Source: Cheilinus undulatus (lineage: Eukaryota; Chordata; Actinopteri; Labriformes; Labridae). Taken from it: a stretch of DNA of 64,000 bases. The DNA lies in NCBI RefSeq assembly GCF_018320785.1, contig NC_054881.1, positions 18,352,275-18,416,274 on the forward strand, written 5' to 3'. Below are positions 23,044 through 36,525 of this stretch, in pieces (positions within the stretch are counted from its first letter, which is position 1; the number at the start of each line of letters is the position of its first letter). The notes beneath the pieces were generated by a model. That model was not told the origin of the DNA and did not search any database. It worked only from the letters and a program-made list of their open reading frames with translations. A program made the position numbers and the translations under genes.

Positions 23044-24546
23044 ATGCTCCGCTGCAGGAGGTGTCGAAAGGGCATCCTTGACTCAACATGTCTGTTAATG
23101 GTTAGTGGAACTGTTGTGTGTTTTTGATTTATACCTCAAGTTGAGCCATGCTGCTGCTTTTCAGCCCTTCAAAGTAACACCTATATACTTTGCTTTTAAG
23201 GAGATATTGACTCTCTCACAAAATTATAGCTAGTCCTCAGTCTAAGAGTTGCAGCTCAGTTTTCTAGACACTTAGTCATTGATTACAAATGGGGTATTCT
23301 AAATTAAAAAATTAGTGGTGTTTAAGTGGTAAAGGTCAGAAAATGTGAGATAATATCTCTTGTCCCAATCATAAAAACTTCTCTGCTTATTCCATGAACT
23401 CCTCTGGTTGTTTGTGTTGTAGCAGGATGAGGATACAGATGACAGCTCAGTGGCAGCGTGCAGTATTTGGCACGTGAACGTCGATACACTGCCAGAGTGG
23501 ATCCTGACCTCGGTAAACCAGGTAAACATGTCACCTTAGGGAGTAGGCGAGTTCAGTGTTTATGATTGTTTTCACTTTTTCTCTGGTAAATGTTTAATTT
23601 TTCCTTGATCCTTTTTTTGTATTTCACAACATTTTACACTTTCCAGTTTTTGATTAATTACACAAAATCTAAATGTACAGAACACATGGAAGTTTTTAGA
23701 CTTTCAACTTCTCTAACAATCCTACAGGATGACGTAAAAAAAATAATTCACAGTTTATGGTGATTTGCTAACACATTACATTATTTGTCTCCAACCTCAC
23801 TCGGAATCAAGGTTATAATAGTTTTGGGTTTTTCATTGCCTTTTAATTTTATTTTGTTTTTATGTTTTGTTTTACATTTCAGTTAAGTTTTAATTAGTTT
23901 CTTCCTGCTAGAGCTAGTTAAGTTTAGTTTTTGTTTTGCAAAAATGCTTCGTTTTAGTTGAGTTTTTATTAGTTTTAGTGTTAGTTTTAGTTTTTTTAGG
24001 CAATATCAGATACCTGTCGGGGGCGAAACCCAAAAGAGCTCATCACTTTTCATTTCATAAGACCAAAAATGACCACTGTGTGAAGTGTTCTCCAAATCAA
24101 GTCAGGGGATTTTACTCTCTTCAGGTGTGGGCATACATGTCAGTCATGCTGCTGTTGAAGACTAAAACTAAGGAGATTTTGTCTTTAATTTTATTTAATT
24201 TTAGTTAGTATTCTAAGCACAGAATTTAGTTTCAGTTAGTTTCCGTCATTTTTTGAAAGATTAGTTCTTATTTAGTTTAAGTTATTTAGTTAAGTTAAAA
24301 TTATTTTTACATTTAAGTTTTTGTTATTTAGTTAGTTTTAGTTAACTATAATAACCTTGCTTGGAATGATGATGATGATTATGATTATGAATGCATAGAT
24401 GTCACCAATAGTAAATATATGCCTTTTTGATAAACATCATCCATCTGCAAATAACTTAAGCATGATTCTCTTTTTAGAGGCCTGAATTATTTGGCTCAGC
24501 TTGGTGATAATAGCTGGTGTTTCATTCTCTGCTCCTCATTTGGTAC

Positions 24547-24600
<54 letters not shown>

Positions 24601-27600
24601 AGCTTATATCCAGCTCTGAGAACTGGCTCATATGCAAACAGCACATCATAACTGCTTCATAAGTTGTCGTCTTGTCGAACTGAATAGTCATTTCAATCTA
24701 ACCTGACCGCACAAGATTTATGTGCTGGAAAGAAAGTCTCTGTTTCCTTTAGGGCATTTTTTTGACAAGATGAGGGAGAAAAGCTGTTGTTTGCATGAGA
24801 GGCGAGCAAGTGAGTTCTGATATCAGGTCAAGATGTACTGGTAATGCATATTATGGATGCTTGAACTTAAGTGCAGTCACTTGGTATGCAGATGCCCAAA
24901 AAGCAGCGTTAATGCAAAATGTACACATTGCTGGATTATTCAGGTACCCAGTACAATATAGAAATGTACTTTATTTTGTATATCTTGCAGCATCAGTCTC
25001 ACAGATGACTTTCCAAAGCATTTTCTGTTTTTATACAGTCTAAAACAAAGAAAGTGCTATAATGTATCATTTCTGAAAAAGATTTTTTATTTATTTGATA
25101 GTCAACTGAAAGTAAAATTTTGATAAACTTCTCATTCAAAAATAGCCAGTTATTATACCCACATTATTTGTAGTTTGTTATTTTTGTCTTAAAGGAAGAT
25201 CTGTTTTGTTTTCTTCCGTTCGTATTTGAGGGAGAATATTAGATATAAAATAAAATGAATGGATTCAACATTCAGTTTTAAATAAAACCATACATTGTCT
25301 TGTTGTCTAGGCTCAATGGACTATGGGAAAACTGAACTGCTGGAATTGTTCAGCTCGTTTGGGCGGCTTCAACTTCATCAATCACATCGAGTGTCCCTGT
25401 GGTCTGGATGCCACGGTCCACCTCAGCAAAAGCCGCGTGGATCGTGAAAACAAAAACTGCGTTCTCATCGTCCAGCCGAGGAGGACGAGGCCTGAGAGGG
25501 GACACCCTGGTGGGTTGACAGAAGACTGTCAGAACAGAGAGCAGAAGCCTGAATCCAGCAGGACAGCCCTGGAAAGTTTACAGCTGAACTGTGCTGCAGT
25601 CACCGTGTCCCCCAGAGGCCCTTCACAAGCCTCTAACGGCCTGTCAGGAAGTGACAGCACCCAGCTGTTTTCCTTCAGTCCTCTGAACTGCATCTCTCAC
25701 AGGAGACGCTGCAGCCTGGACGAGGATGTCGCCATCAGGTCGTCGTGTTTCTGCACTGCTGGCCCTGTGCTGAAGTCTGCCGTGGAGTTGACGAGCAGTG
25801 GGGTGGAGGAGTCGACGTGGTCGCCTGTCTCATATCCCATAAGTCAGCAGTTTGACACTGATGGTGAAGCCTCGGTCAGTTCTGTGGCCTGTCATTGGTT
25901 TGTCTCTGAAAGGACTCCTCTAGAGGAGCAGCTGCTGCAGTCTGTGGAGGACACCGAGTCTTCTCCAGACACCACAGACATCCACGAGGAGGTTTCTGGC
26001 TCAGCTCTGTTCCTCAGAGGGAGATCAATCTCTGACAGCGTAGCAGAGCAGGAGCAGGAAGTGATGGTATGTTAGTCTCACTAAAAATATATTCTGATTA
26101 TTTTGATTTTATATTTATCATTCACTTGTTCCTTATTCTTGTGGCCTTTTTACACGTGCTCATAATTCCTGAAAGCATCAGTAAATGCTCTTTTCCACTT
26201 ATTTTTACCTCCTATTTAATAACACATACATGTGGCATTGGGGAACTTGTGTGAAAACAACTTGGAGAGTTTATCGACAAGATTTTATTGAAATTTTCAA
26301 AAAAATTTCAGGAATGCATGTGTGAAAAGGGATTTAATGAGAAATTATCTTCCTGTAAGCTATTATAATGTACTTTATTATGCTCTGCATAGCTTTGTTT
26401 TGCATCTTGTGTCTTTCCTGATTAACGTAAATACTTTTTATAAATAATAAGGAAATAGTTGTTTTCGAATAACCCTTAAAATGCTTTGAAGGGATGCAAA
26501 AACATTTTATTCTGCAATTAATTATACTTACTTAGATTGTAAATTAAGTACATAAACATGACAGACACGCTGAAAAACTTAAAAAACTGAAGTCTAACGT
26601 GAAAAATCTACATTTCTTGGTTTCAGCCTCAAGTTTTTCCAACCTCCCTGGGGTCGAGCAGGCTGAGCAAAAAAGAGAAAAACCGACTGAAGAGTCTCCG
26701 GAGGAAACAGAGAAGGAGAGAGCGATGGCTGCACAGTCAGCTGGAGCAGGAGCAGGTAGAACATCCAGCACTTTGTCAGCAGTAACAGTGTGTTTTTTGC
26801 ACAAACTGCCTGAAAATGAAACTGGAAAGAAGTGAGGGGAAATATTTGTGTAGAGTGCTGTTATGGGTCTAAAATATCTTGGTTATTGAATGAATCACTG
26901 CAGTCGTTGAAGTGGTGTGTCTGTGTTTTCAGACTGAGAATGTGAGATCTTCACTGTTGGACAGTGAGGAGGAGGACAGAGAAGGCCTCACCTGTGCCGT
27001 GTGTCTGGACGTGTACTTCAGCCCATACACGTGTCAGCCCTGCGGTCACGTCTTCTGTGAGCCATGTCTGCGCACGATCGCCAAGAACCGACCAGCAAAC
27101 ACACCCTGCCCGCTCTGCCGCACACTCATCTCACATGCCAACTTCCATAAAGGTGAAGATAGGGTTAAAGATACGATATGAAGAAATCGTATTTTCAACA
27201 ATCTTCATGCGATTGCTTTAATGAGTCATCCTGGACAAAAAAAGTGGGTGCATATTAAGCCAAAATTCAAACCACACTGTGTTCATATCCATGCAAACTA
27301 GCTTCTTTAACAGGTGTTTAGCCTCTGTAGTTGTTGTACAGTTCCAATAATAATGTGTGGGTGTTCAAACTCCCACTGCACATTAAGACATGTCTCCCCA
27401 CAATATTTTGGAACCACCACCATATTTATTGAAGCACTTTAATCTGTTAAAAACTGCATCACAAAGGTAGCACAAAAAAAATATTGGCTTGATTATATAG
27501 AAGAAATTATTTTAGTATATTTACTGGTACATACGATTTCGGAAAAGTAAAGGGGAAAATGGGGAAGGGAAAGGGAAAAAAAAGAGGAAAACTAATAAAT

Positions 27601-30291
27601 AAACATGTAAATCATGTCTGTCCATGTGCAAATAGGTAAATCCACTAAATTAGAACGTCAAGACACATTTAAAATTGTTTTGTGTTCATCATGTGGCTAT
27701 GAGGTTGCAATGTGAGATTAAAAAGAAAATAATAATTCTCTCTGTTTCTCTTCAGAGCTCAACCAAACAGCGAAGACCTTTTTCCCCAAAGTTTACTACG
27801 ACCGCAAGCAGAACTTCTACACTGCTCCGTGTGCCAAATGGCCACTGCCCTGCTGTCGCAAACGCTTCAGGGCTTTCTGGGGTATGACACTGTTTGCCCT
27901 TATTTCTTTCTTTCTTTCTTTCTTTTTTTTAACCTTTCTTTTGTTCCAGTGTCATATTTTTAGGAGATTCTATATTATTTGTTCCTAATCCTGGTTTTAA
28001 TTTAGGTTAGTCAGGTAATTGTTTGTAGGTCTGTTCTTTCAGGATTTTATCATTGAAATCTGTTATAATGTTTTAGTTTTGGCAGAGATGTGTGGGCCTG
28101 GGTGGCATCAGCTTCTTTCAAATACAAGTAGGAGGCTCAGAGGGAAAAGAGGTTGGGGACCACTGCTCTATATTATCATAAGTTAATTTAAGATGCTTTT
28201 TCTGAAAAAATGTGGTCCAGGTGTGATACAATATTCTTTATGAATCCCTGAGGAAAATTTTTTATTTGTTTTTTAAACATGCTACATACATACATACATA
28301 AATACCAGGATTAAACACACAGGCATAAACATTATCCCATGTACTTGTACTGATGAAAAGATGTCAGAGTGAGGATGCAGCATGTGAAGGAGCACCAGAG
28401 CAGTTGGGGTTTGGTGCCCTGCTTGGCTCGAGAAGTTAACAGCAGTTCTCAACCTGAGTCTTACAGGCTGAGAGACTGCTGTCCCAGATACAGATGATAG
28501 CAGCTGTTTGAGAATATGAATGTATGTCTTTGTTAGTCTGACCTTATTTATCCATTTATATATCACGTTCCTGATATCCTTGAGTCATTGAGTTCACTGA
28601 GAAAAGAAACTTTTTACTGTATTTCTGCCCTACAATTCAGCAACAACAATAAACTTTATCTTTACAGCAGCTGTTCACTCCTACCCTGAGCTTTAAAATC
28701 CTATAAGATAAACATTATTGAAGTGTGAACTGACTACACGTTATAGAAAATGGTGTTTAAATGATCTACACTACCCTAGGACAAGCAATCATAACACAAA
28801 CAATTACAGCTGTTATCATTATCAGTAATTTGTGCCATGTGCGATTGAGGCCAAAAAATTAATGCAATACTACTGTAAAGCTAATTTTCATTCTCTGTTT
28901 ACTTGTATGAGGACAACATGCTCAATGAAATGTATATTTGAACTAAGTTATAATTTGAGATTAGTGTAGAAGTTACTATGAAAATTATCTTTACAATAGG
29001 GGATTTGAATTTAATGCAAGCTGCAACTTGAAGCCAGTGTAGAGAGATGAACAGTGGAGTGACATGAGCTGTCTTGGGTCGGTTAAAGACCAGATGTCCT
29101 GCTGCATTCTGGATCATCTGCAGAGGTCTAAATGTGCATGCAAGGAGGCCCAGATTCGATGTGCAGAGTTAGTGGGCATGAGTTTGTTTAATCCCATCTA
29201 GATATTGATCTGTGGTTGAATGGTGGGACTGGCTGGAATGATAATAAGCTCAGTCTTGGACAGGTTAAGCTGAAGGTGACGTTCCCTCATCCATTTAGAA
29301 ATATCAGCAATGCAGGATGAGATCTGAGCTGAGACAGTTGTGTCACCAGGTGGAAAGGATAGGAAAAGCTATGTGTCGTCTGCATAGCAGTGGTAAGAAA
29401 AGCCATGTGGGCAGATGATTGCACCAGGAGAGGTGGCATTTAATGAGAAAAGGAGGGGACCAAGTACTGACCTTTGAGGCAACCCCCTATTGATAAGCCA
29501 TGTGGCTTGGACAGCCCCCTCCCCCTTCTTTTTTTCTGAATTCAAAATAAGTTTCTGTTGCCGTACTATTTTTTTTTACTATTCTAAAGATTCAGCATGG
29601 ATTAAGCATGGACAGCAAACCTTAATGCTGCAAGAAGAGAAATGATGTCTCACATACTATCAGGACGGGGAGATTACATTTTGTAACATTCAGCCAAACA
29701 GACAAAAAAAAGCTTAATAAAAATAGCAAACACTGAAATAATTAGATGTTTATTTTGGGGATTTTTGGAATTATTCTGACAGGACAGTGAATGAAGAAGG
29801 AAATAAGGGAGAGAGAGAGTAGGGAATGACGAGTAGGGAAGGAGCAAAAGGCCAGACTCGAATCCCGGTGGCCCACTTTGAAGACCAACACCCATACATG
29901 GGGCACAACTGATACACCTGGCAACCTGTGTCCCTGAAATTGAAATTACTGTAGAATCTACTGAAGGAGAAATTAAAGTTATTTCGGTGGAACAGTCTCA
30001 ATATTGCTTTTCTAAAAATGCATGTAAATGTTTCAAATATATTACAACTGAAAAACTGCCTTAATGAAAGGTTTGTGCTTTTGTCTAACTCCAGGAGAGC
30101 GCAGACATGCAGGAATGGCCGGTAGACACTGGGACTTTGTCCACAGAGGTTTCACTCTGGGTGCTTTGGACCTCACCGACATGCGCGGCTGGCTCTTTGA
30201 CATTGGCCTGGTCATCGTCTACATCCACTCAGTCAACTGGATCCTAGTGCTGCTGCTCCTCGGTTTCCTCATGTACTACTTTCTCTTTTGA
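23044..30291 (+). CDS. rnf180: RING E3 ubiquitin ligase RNF180 (Rines), 527 aa
   Basis: Membrane-anchored E3 ligase; the mammalian protein sits in the ER/nuclear envelope and is reported to target ZIC2 and MAO-A. Coding exons: 23044-23100 (exon opens at 23008), 23423-23521, 25311-26066, 26627-26755, 26933-27152, 27756-27881, 30095-30291; all GT-AG, phases 0,0,0,0,1,1. Visible parts: N-terminal CxxC pairs (LRCRRC; LNCWNC...ECPCG) typical of this family; a large serine-rich middle exon; a basic block [20 protein letters not shown] (about 313-332); a C3HC4 RING at about 368-410 (CAVC...CGHVFCEPC...CPLCR); a C-terminal hydrophobic anchor (about 498-527). It is shorter than human (592), chiefly in the middle exon and N-terminus. 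The chosen ATG is the first in the predicted mRNA. Introns hold an inverted-repeat element (23808-24359) and LINE/SINE debris. Confidence 0.95.
23808..24359. mobile_element. hAT-type non-autonomous element with 8-bp target duplication
   Basis: Ends CAAGGTTATAATAG and, at the right, its near-complement CTATAATAACCTTG. Flanks are CTCGGAAT (23800-23807) and CTTGGAAT (24360-24367), an 8-bp direct repeat with one mismatch, as expected of hAT insertion. The inside is rich in TTTTAGTTA words and lacks a transposase. It lies in the rnf180 intron between coding exons 2 and 3. Confidence 0.8.
24552..24598. repeat. (GT)n microsatellite
   Basis: About 23 uninterrupted GT units in an rnf180 intron; likely polymorphic. 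Confidence 0.95.
24620..24930 (+). repeat. Dispersed repeat, copy of 33690-34100
   Basis: Shared order of phrases with 33690-34100: TCATTTCAATCTAACC, CACAAGATTTATGTG, TTTGCATGAGAGGC, GAGTTCTGATATC, CAGTCACTTGGTATG. A third, partial copy appears at about 40190-40260 (TTTGCAAACAGCACGTTA). Class unknown. Confidence 0.6.
28265..28510 (-). repeat. Dispersed repeat resembling a LINE/SINE tail
   Basis: Begins with a short (TACA)n run at about 28285-28305 and contains GAAGGAGCACCAGAGCAG, a phrase whose complement is common in fish interspersed repeats. Low information; it lies in the last rnf180 intron. Confidence 0.4.
28980..29510 (-). mobile_element. LINE reverse-transcriptase fragment (antisense)
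   Basis: On the minus strand near 29398-29370 the sequence reads [10 protein letters not shown], the YADD catalytic box. The frames continue brokenly down to about 28980, a typical 3' RT segment. Lies in the last rnf180 intron. Confidence 0.75.
29750..29930 (-). repeat. tRNA-derived SINE (second copy)
   Basis: The minus strand carries a B-box-like GGGATTCGAGTCTGG (about 29873-29859), then the same TCC/TCTC-rich body and CACTGTCCT phrase as the SINE at 3075-3274. Confidence 0.6.
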
Positions 30292-31246
30292 GACTGAGAG
30301 AAGTGTAGAATTTGAAGTGCAGGTTTAACTGTATTTTTTTTTTTATTTGGAGAGTGAATCTGAGTGTTTGTGGTCTAACCAGTTTGAACTGCAGCAGGAG
30401 TCTGAATAGCTGCAGGACTGAAAAGTGCCAAAATGTTTGGAAGAGTTAAATCTAAGCGTAAATATCATAACTGTCTTTTAAAGTACTTTGAAAAAATCAA
30501 GCTTTTCTCTCATCTGTTTTGGTCCTTTCTATCCTGGAGTCTTTAAAAATGTAACAGTGCTTTAGTCAGGTTATAAACCTAACCTACTCCTTAGTTCAAA
30601 ATAACCATAGTTCAATTCAATTCAAACAGCTTCATTAATCCCTCAAGGGGCAATTAGTTGTGCATAGTGCTTTCACACATGTACAAAACTGCTGAAATTT
30701 TTAGGGTGAGCTGCATGTGTGAACTCAAACTTCACCTAGACTTTTCTGCCAGCCCCAGAACAAACTTTTCATGCAAGGTGAACCAATGTGTGAACAAAGC
30801 AGGATTTAATCAAAAAGATTCCCCAAGAGCGTGCTGGAGGGTTGATGACGTTAATAATCTTGTGACTAGCCCATGACTGTTGTTTCCTCTGTGCAAGTAA
30901 TGACTCTGCTTTATCAGGTTTTCTGTTTGCCAGTTCATTGAAAACTGTTCTAGATTTACTTCATTCAGGTGATTAAACACATTAAAAATAGTACCTAAAT
31001 ATCATTATTTCTATTAACTTTCTTTCATTAGAGCTTCTGATTCTAGAAAATATACCTTGAACACACATCATTTTGGTGTCTCGAGACAAAGAACTAATGG
31101 GAAATACTTAACTTCAAATACATGACACTGCCTGAAACACAGTGGCCTTTCTTCCTTTAAATGGCTTTTGCCAAAGTGAAATGTTGTCAGAGACTGTTGG
31201 TTGTTGTTTTCTTTCACTTGGTCAAAAACTGTAATGTTACCTAAAA
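30292..31246. other. 3' flank of rnf180
   Basis: No further coding exon. The 3' UTR of rnf180 must lie here but I could not fix a polyadenylation site. Confidence 0.45.
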
Positions 31247-33127
31247 CACTGGTTTCCAAGTTAAGGTCCAGGGACCCCAAGGGCAGCGCTGAAGATTTCA
31301 GGGGGGGCTTGAGGCTTCATCTAAACTGAGACTGTCAAAATTAGATTTGCCCATATTAAGTAAAATGACGATTAAACATATGTCTTTTAGTAAGAGAAAA
31401 TATTTATATTTTCTTAGGTTTTTATTACTGAAGCTGTTGATTTTTGACAGCAGTGTATTGCCTTTTTGTGGGTTATGGGGGACTCAGCCTTTTTACACAT
31501 GAGTAGCAGGAGCTCCAAGAAAAAAATGCTGTGAGCCATTGACCTTGACCAGATCATTGGCAAAATCCCAACAAAAAAGGCCAACACACTCTTGATCTTG
31601 AGTAGGCAATCCGTTATTGTCGACGACGGCATATTAGGGCCACTCTAGAAATAAAGATCTGTTGCGTTTTTGTTCAAGTCTGAGAAGTTGTAAATTTATG
31701 GGAAAGAAACTCATTTTTGTTTGATTTATAGAAACATAAATTTACGTGGAGCAAAACTTAGAATTTCTAAGATTATGAGGTCCAAAATAGCTGATTACGT
31801 AAAAGATAGTCATACCAACTGAAGCTATTGTATATGCACTAGTACTTCAGTTAAGAGCCTTATCAAAGCTGGTTCTTAACTGAACAGTGAGGAAGTGTTG
31901 CAATGTAGACCAGAATCATCAAGAGAGTTCTGGCTTCGACTGTTCATCTCTGATGGCCACTCTCACAGACCGTTCATCTGAGACACCATATATCTCAGAA
32001 ATTAAGTGCCGTAATTTGCCAGAACAGTGTAATTCCAATTCTGTATGTTTTTTTTTTTTTCTTTTACTCGACTTCATTCAAAGTCTGGCAGTTTATAATT
32101 ACGGAGTAATCACATTGCTAATTTTATAGACTAAGAAACATTTCATAAATAAAACAGAGTTGAAGGCCAGAGGTCTAATCCAGGTTTATAATTACCCACG
32201 CCAATGAAATTGACAGGGGGTTATGTAAAGGGTTCCATATCTTTGTTTGTTTCTTTGTTTGTATGTGTACAAGGTAACTCAAGAACGGAAAGTCGGATCT
32301 TCACCAAACTTTCTGGGAATATTGGGATGGTGATGGTAACTTTAGAAACTGGAACTTTAGCCAATGTAGCTAAAGCTAACATAGCTATCATATCTATGTA
32401 GCATATATAGCTTCTTTGTGAGCTTAGCTTTAGCCAAGTTCTGTCACATATAGCTCAATAGGCTTTAGTGACACTAGCTTTAGCTAAGTTAGCTGCGTAA
32501 GCTACAACTGCTGTGTTAGAATGTTTTCATGAAGGACAACTGTAAGCAGACTGTTTAGTGGGCTTTATTAAACATTTTTAATCAGGGTTAACAGGTCAGG
32601 TTTTTAACTTTTGGTGTCCTGTTACCTTAACCCTTACCCAAACCCCTGATGGAAGTTATTTCTGATTTTAACGTGTATTTCCATTCTGAAATCATCACAT
32701 TGTCATTAGCATCGGGATTTTGAAAAGACATCTGTAAACAAAGGCTATCCAGACACTGTTTTTGGTTTGGTTTCTTGTAAATTTTTTACATTACAATCTC
32801 GGAAATCAGACTTTATATTTTTCTAATTTCAAAATTTAAGACGTTCTAAACTTGGAAAAATTGAGTTTTTTTTCATGAATTCTGAGCTTTGTTTTTTGCA
32901 AATATATGACTATCTAATACATTATTTTTTAATTTCTCTTTTTTCTATAAAAATTGCCAATCTTTGAATTTTTGTATCTTTTAGGGCGGCCCTAATACAC
33001 CGTTGTACATTATGTTTATAATCATGATATATTAGGAAGGAAAGCACATCTAATTATGGGAACATTAGAGCAGAGATGGCCCCTTATCCCCCCTAGGTGT
33101 CCCGGTACCCCAGGTTGGGAACCAATG
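31247..33127. mobile_element. hAT-like element, degraded, with internal AGCT repeat
   Basis: Left end CACTGGTTTCCAAG, right end (read inward) CATTGGTTCCCAAC, followed by G/A-rich GGTCCAGGGACCCC-type sequence on both sides: the CANTGGTTCCCAA ends of many hAT families. Flanks share only ACCTA, so the target duplication is uncertain. The interior includes the inverted AGCTAA-rich repeat (32340-32760). No transposase ORF survives. Confidence 0.6.
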
Positions 33128-33689
33128 ACCTAGTCTGCAGGTTAAGTATGTTACTGCCGGAGCCAGGAAAGAATAAAGTTAGCCTTGTTTAGCGCAGAAT
33201 ACCAGAGAAAGCAGCAAGCTTGGACCAGTCCTAAGTGTTTTACTGGCTCGCAACCCTAACATCCTATTTATACCATGCATTAACAGGGACTTATATCTGT
33301 TTTGAGTAATTTGGATACCAAGTGGTAATCCCTCACAGTTTGTGTGAACATACCTTAATGTGTACTGAAAACCGTTTGATATCTGATAACTGAGACTGCA
33401 TACAGGTAACTTACTGGCATGCATTAAAGACTCTCCTCTCACTGATGTGATCTGCTGTGTTCTGCTAGTAAACAAAAGTCTGCTTGCAGTGATGGGAGTT
33501 ACAGCTCTTTTTGAAGATCTAGATTACTTGTCTGAACTTGGTAATAACAGTCAGCCTTTTAGCTTCCAAAAAACTCTTTTTTTTAATATAATTTTACCTT
33601 TGTAATGTCTTCAAAACAACAACAACAAAAAGGAAACTGTATCTCATACAGGAGACAGCTCTTTGAAGCAGCTCATCTGAAAATGACAC

Positions 33690-34100
33690 ATCCCAACCCT
33701 TTCATAACTTGTGGTCTTAAATTGAATTGTCATTTCAATTTAACCAGTACCCCACAAGATTTGTTTGCCAAGTCGTGTATCAAGGTGTTAAAAATCACTT
33801 TTTTTTTTTTTTAAACACTAGTAAGAAAAGATGTTAAAGAGGTCCTGATAGCCTCTTTGCTATTGGCTAATTTGTCTCCGTTATTCTTATTCACAGCTTA
33901 GCTGCAATGTTGGGATACTAAGCTATGGTGAATCACTGGATTGCTGTATGGGCTGTTTGCATAAGAGGCTGAATACTGAGTTCTGATATCGATCATCACC
34001 AAAGACGTATCATTATTGCACATGTGGACGCAAGTACCAAAGTGCAATCACTTGGTATGTGGACACCCAAAATGAATCGTTAATTCAAAATGTAAACAGG
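33690..34100 (+). repeat. Dispersed repeat, copy of 24620-24930
   Basis: Same orientation as the copy in the rnf180 intron, matching at TCATTTCAATTTAACC, CCCACAAGATTTG, GAGTTCTGATATC and CAATCACTTGGTATG. Confidence 0.6.
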
Positions 34101-35559
34101 GTCTAATTTGGTTTTCATTTCAATTGAATTTGCTCAAGCCAAATGTAAAGCAAGTATAGAGTAGGTTATGTGCTAGAACAGCTGTTTCATTTTAACCAAC
34201 AGCCAGGTGCAGTAAACCTGTACTAACACAACTTTCTGAAGTGTTTTTTTTTTTTTTTTTCTGCTGAAAGGTTCAAGGTTCAGTGCCATTGAGTCTGTGC
34301 AAACATCAAAACACAAAAAACCGTCTGTTCTCTCATGAGATGTAGTGCTGCAGGAGGTTTAGGCTGCAATAGACACTGTGAGAATGAAGAGCCTGTTTGT
34401 ATTAAGAAATTGTTTCATGTTTCCCCTCCTGAAAACCTAAAGCAGTTTTATGTCCCTAACTTTCAGACAGAACAAGAAAGACTAAAAGTGGATGTTAACC
34501 TGTTAGTTTCAACAGCATCAGGAGTGTTTGATTCACTCAGTTGAAAAAGACCTGAATCCAGTCTTTATGCTAAGTTTAAGAAATGGCACTTCGACTTTAG
34601 TTGATACTTCATAGACATGATTATTAAAGACAGATCACATTTAGCATCCTTGGTGATAACATCATTTTGTTAAAAAATATATATTTATCAATAGATATAT
34701 ATAAATCAATAGAGGTAGAAAAGTAGGTAAATTGATATGTAACTTACAAAAAAAACAAAGGATTAATTAGAGTAAATACATTTGTCTTTAAAAAAACAAA
34801 CAGTGTTTTTATTTTCATCAAGTGTAATTTCAGGATGGGTATCCTTTGTGTGTTTTTCTCTGAAGAAAATAAAATACAGGATAAAAAACCTGAAGTGAAC
34901 TGTAGTGATATCCTTCTTTTCTTCCATTTTATTTGGAAATCAGGGGATGCTCAGGAATGAAAAAAGACAGATACAGCGTTGTTCAATAATAAAATCTTTA
35001 ATAAATCTGATTTCAGTGATGTGCCTCTGTTTTGTCTGTGCCTTCTGTAAAGAACCACTTCAACTGGAAACCAAGCAGCTGTTGGTTATCCGGCATAGAA
35101 AACATGGACACCAATAAAATAACTTTCTGTGAACACTCATGTCTCTTTTTTTTAAATGAAGACTTTTATGAAGTTTGTTGAAGGAAAAAACATTTTTTCT
35201 TGTGTTTAAGAATAATTTTGAATACCAGTAAGCATACTTTAAGCTGTGCTAGTCCTTTTTTATTTATAGGGCTGTCAAGTGATATAAAATTTTGATTGCA
35301 GTCAGTCTCTGAATTTTTGTGGTTAATTGCAATTATTCTCCTTTTTGTTCCCTTTTTGATAAACCTCTATTTTGCATTTAAAGCTTTTGGTTCATTTGGG
35401 ATTTTTGTGCTGTCTTAAACTAAGCCTAACTGACTTCCTGTTTGGATACAGATCTTTTATTTTGACATGACAGTGAAAAAAGGGTGCTACACTGAGGCAG
35501 TTAACCATACCTAATTGCACAGTTAGATATTTTGCCAATCCTAAGGCCAATATGTGAAA
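34101..35559. other. Intergenic DNA
   Basis: No gene seen. A single AGGGCTGTCAAGTGATA end near 35271 resembles the ends of the element at 50476-51476, suggesting a solo fragment. Confidence 0.45.
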
Positions 35560-36525
35560 TAAGGTGCACCCAGAAAGTTTTCAGACCCTTTCACTTTCTT
35601 CAGTTCTGTTATGTTGCAAGGGAAAAACTGAAATATCACACTGACATAAGTATAGGCCCTCTACTCATGACATAGTTGAAACACCTTCAGCAGCAATTAC
35701 AGCCTCAAGTCTTTTTGAATATTACGCTACAAGCTTTTCAAACCTGGATTAGGGAATTTTCTGCCATTCTTTGCAAATTCTCAAGCTCAGTCAGGTTGGA
35801 AGGGGACCCCTCGTTGGACAGCCATTTTCAGGTCACTAGAGATGTTTGATAGGGTTCAAGTCAGGATTTGGCTGGGCCCCTCTAGGACAGTCACAGAGTC
35901 ATGCTGTGTTGTCTTGGCTGTAGGTCGTTGTCATGTTTGAAGGTGAATCCTCGGCCCAGTCCGAGGTCCTGAGTGCTGTGGAACAGGTTTTTGTTAATAA
36001 TATCTCTGCACTTTGCTCAACCCAGACCAGTATCCCAGTCCCTGCTGCTGAAAGCACCCCATCAGCATGATGCTGCCACCACCATGCTTCACTGTTAGGC
36101 TGGTATTGGGCAGGTGATGAGCAGTGCCTGGTCTCCCTTGGATATAAGGTTCTTGGTCCCCTCTCTTACGAAGGCCCCGATGGCTCAGTTTAAGCTCTGC
36201 AGACAGTTCCTTTGACCTCATATGGCTTAGTTTTTGCTCTGATGTGCATTGCCAGCTGTTAGGCCCTCAATAGAGAAGTGTGTATCTTCCCAAATCATGT
36301 CCAATCAATTTAATTTACCACAGATGGACTCCAATCAAGGTGCAGAATCATCTCAGTGTCGATCAAGAGAAATGGGAGGCTGACACCTGAGCTAAATTTC
36401 AAGTGTTTTGTTTTCAATTTGTCATTATGGGGTATTTAGTGAAGATTAATGAGAGAAAATGGCTGTATCATCAGGCTGCCACATAACAAAACTGAAAAAA
36501 GTGAGGGGAGTCTTAATACTTTCTG
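35560..36525 (-). mobile_element. Tc1-like transposon remnant
   Basis: Left margin AAAGTTTTCAGACCC and right margin GGGAGTCTTAATACTTTCTG form weak inverted ends. The minus strand has Tc1 transposase phrases: MRSKELSAELK...HRGLRKRG joined to [19 protein letters not shown] (about 36221-35994). Interior deletions and stops show it is dead. Confidence 0.75.

Noticed and set aside
25323-26075. 250-codon frame as a separate intronless gene
   Set aside because: It is the large middle exon of rnf180; the true exon starts at 25311 and ends at donor 26066.
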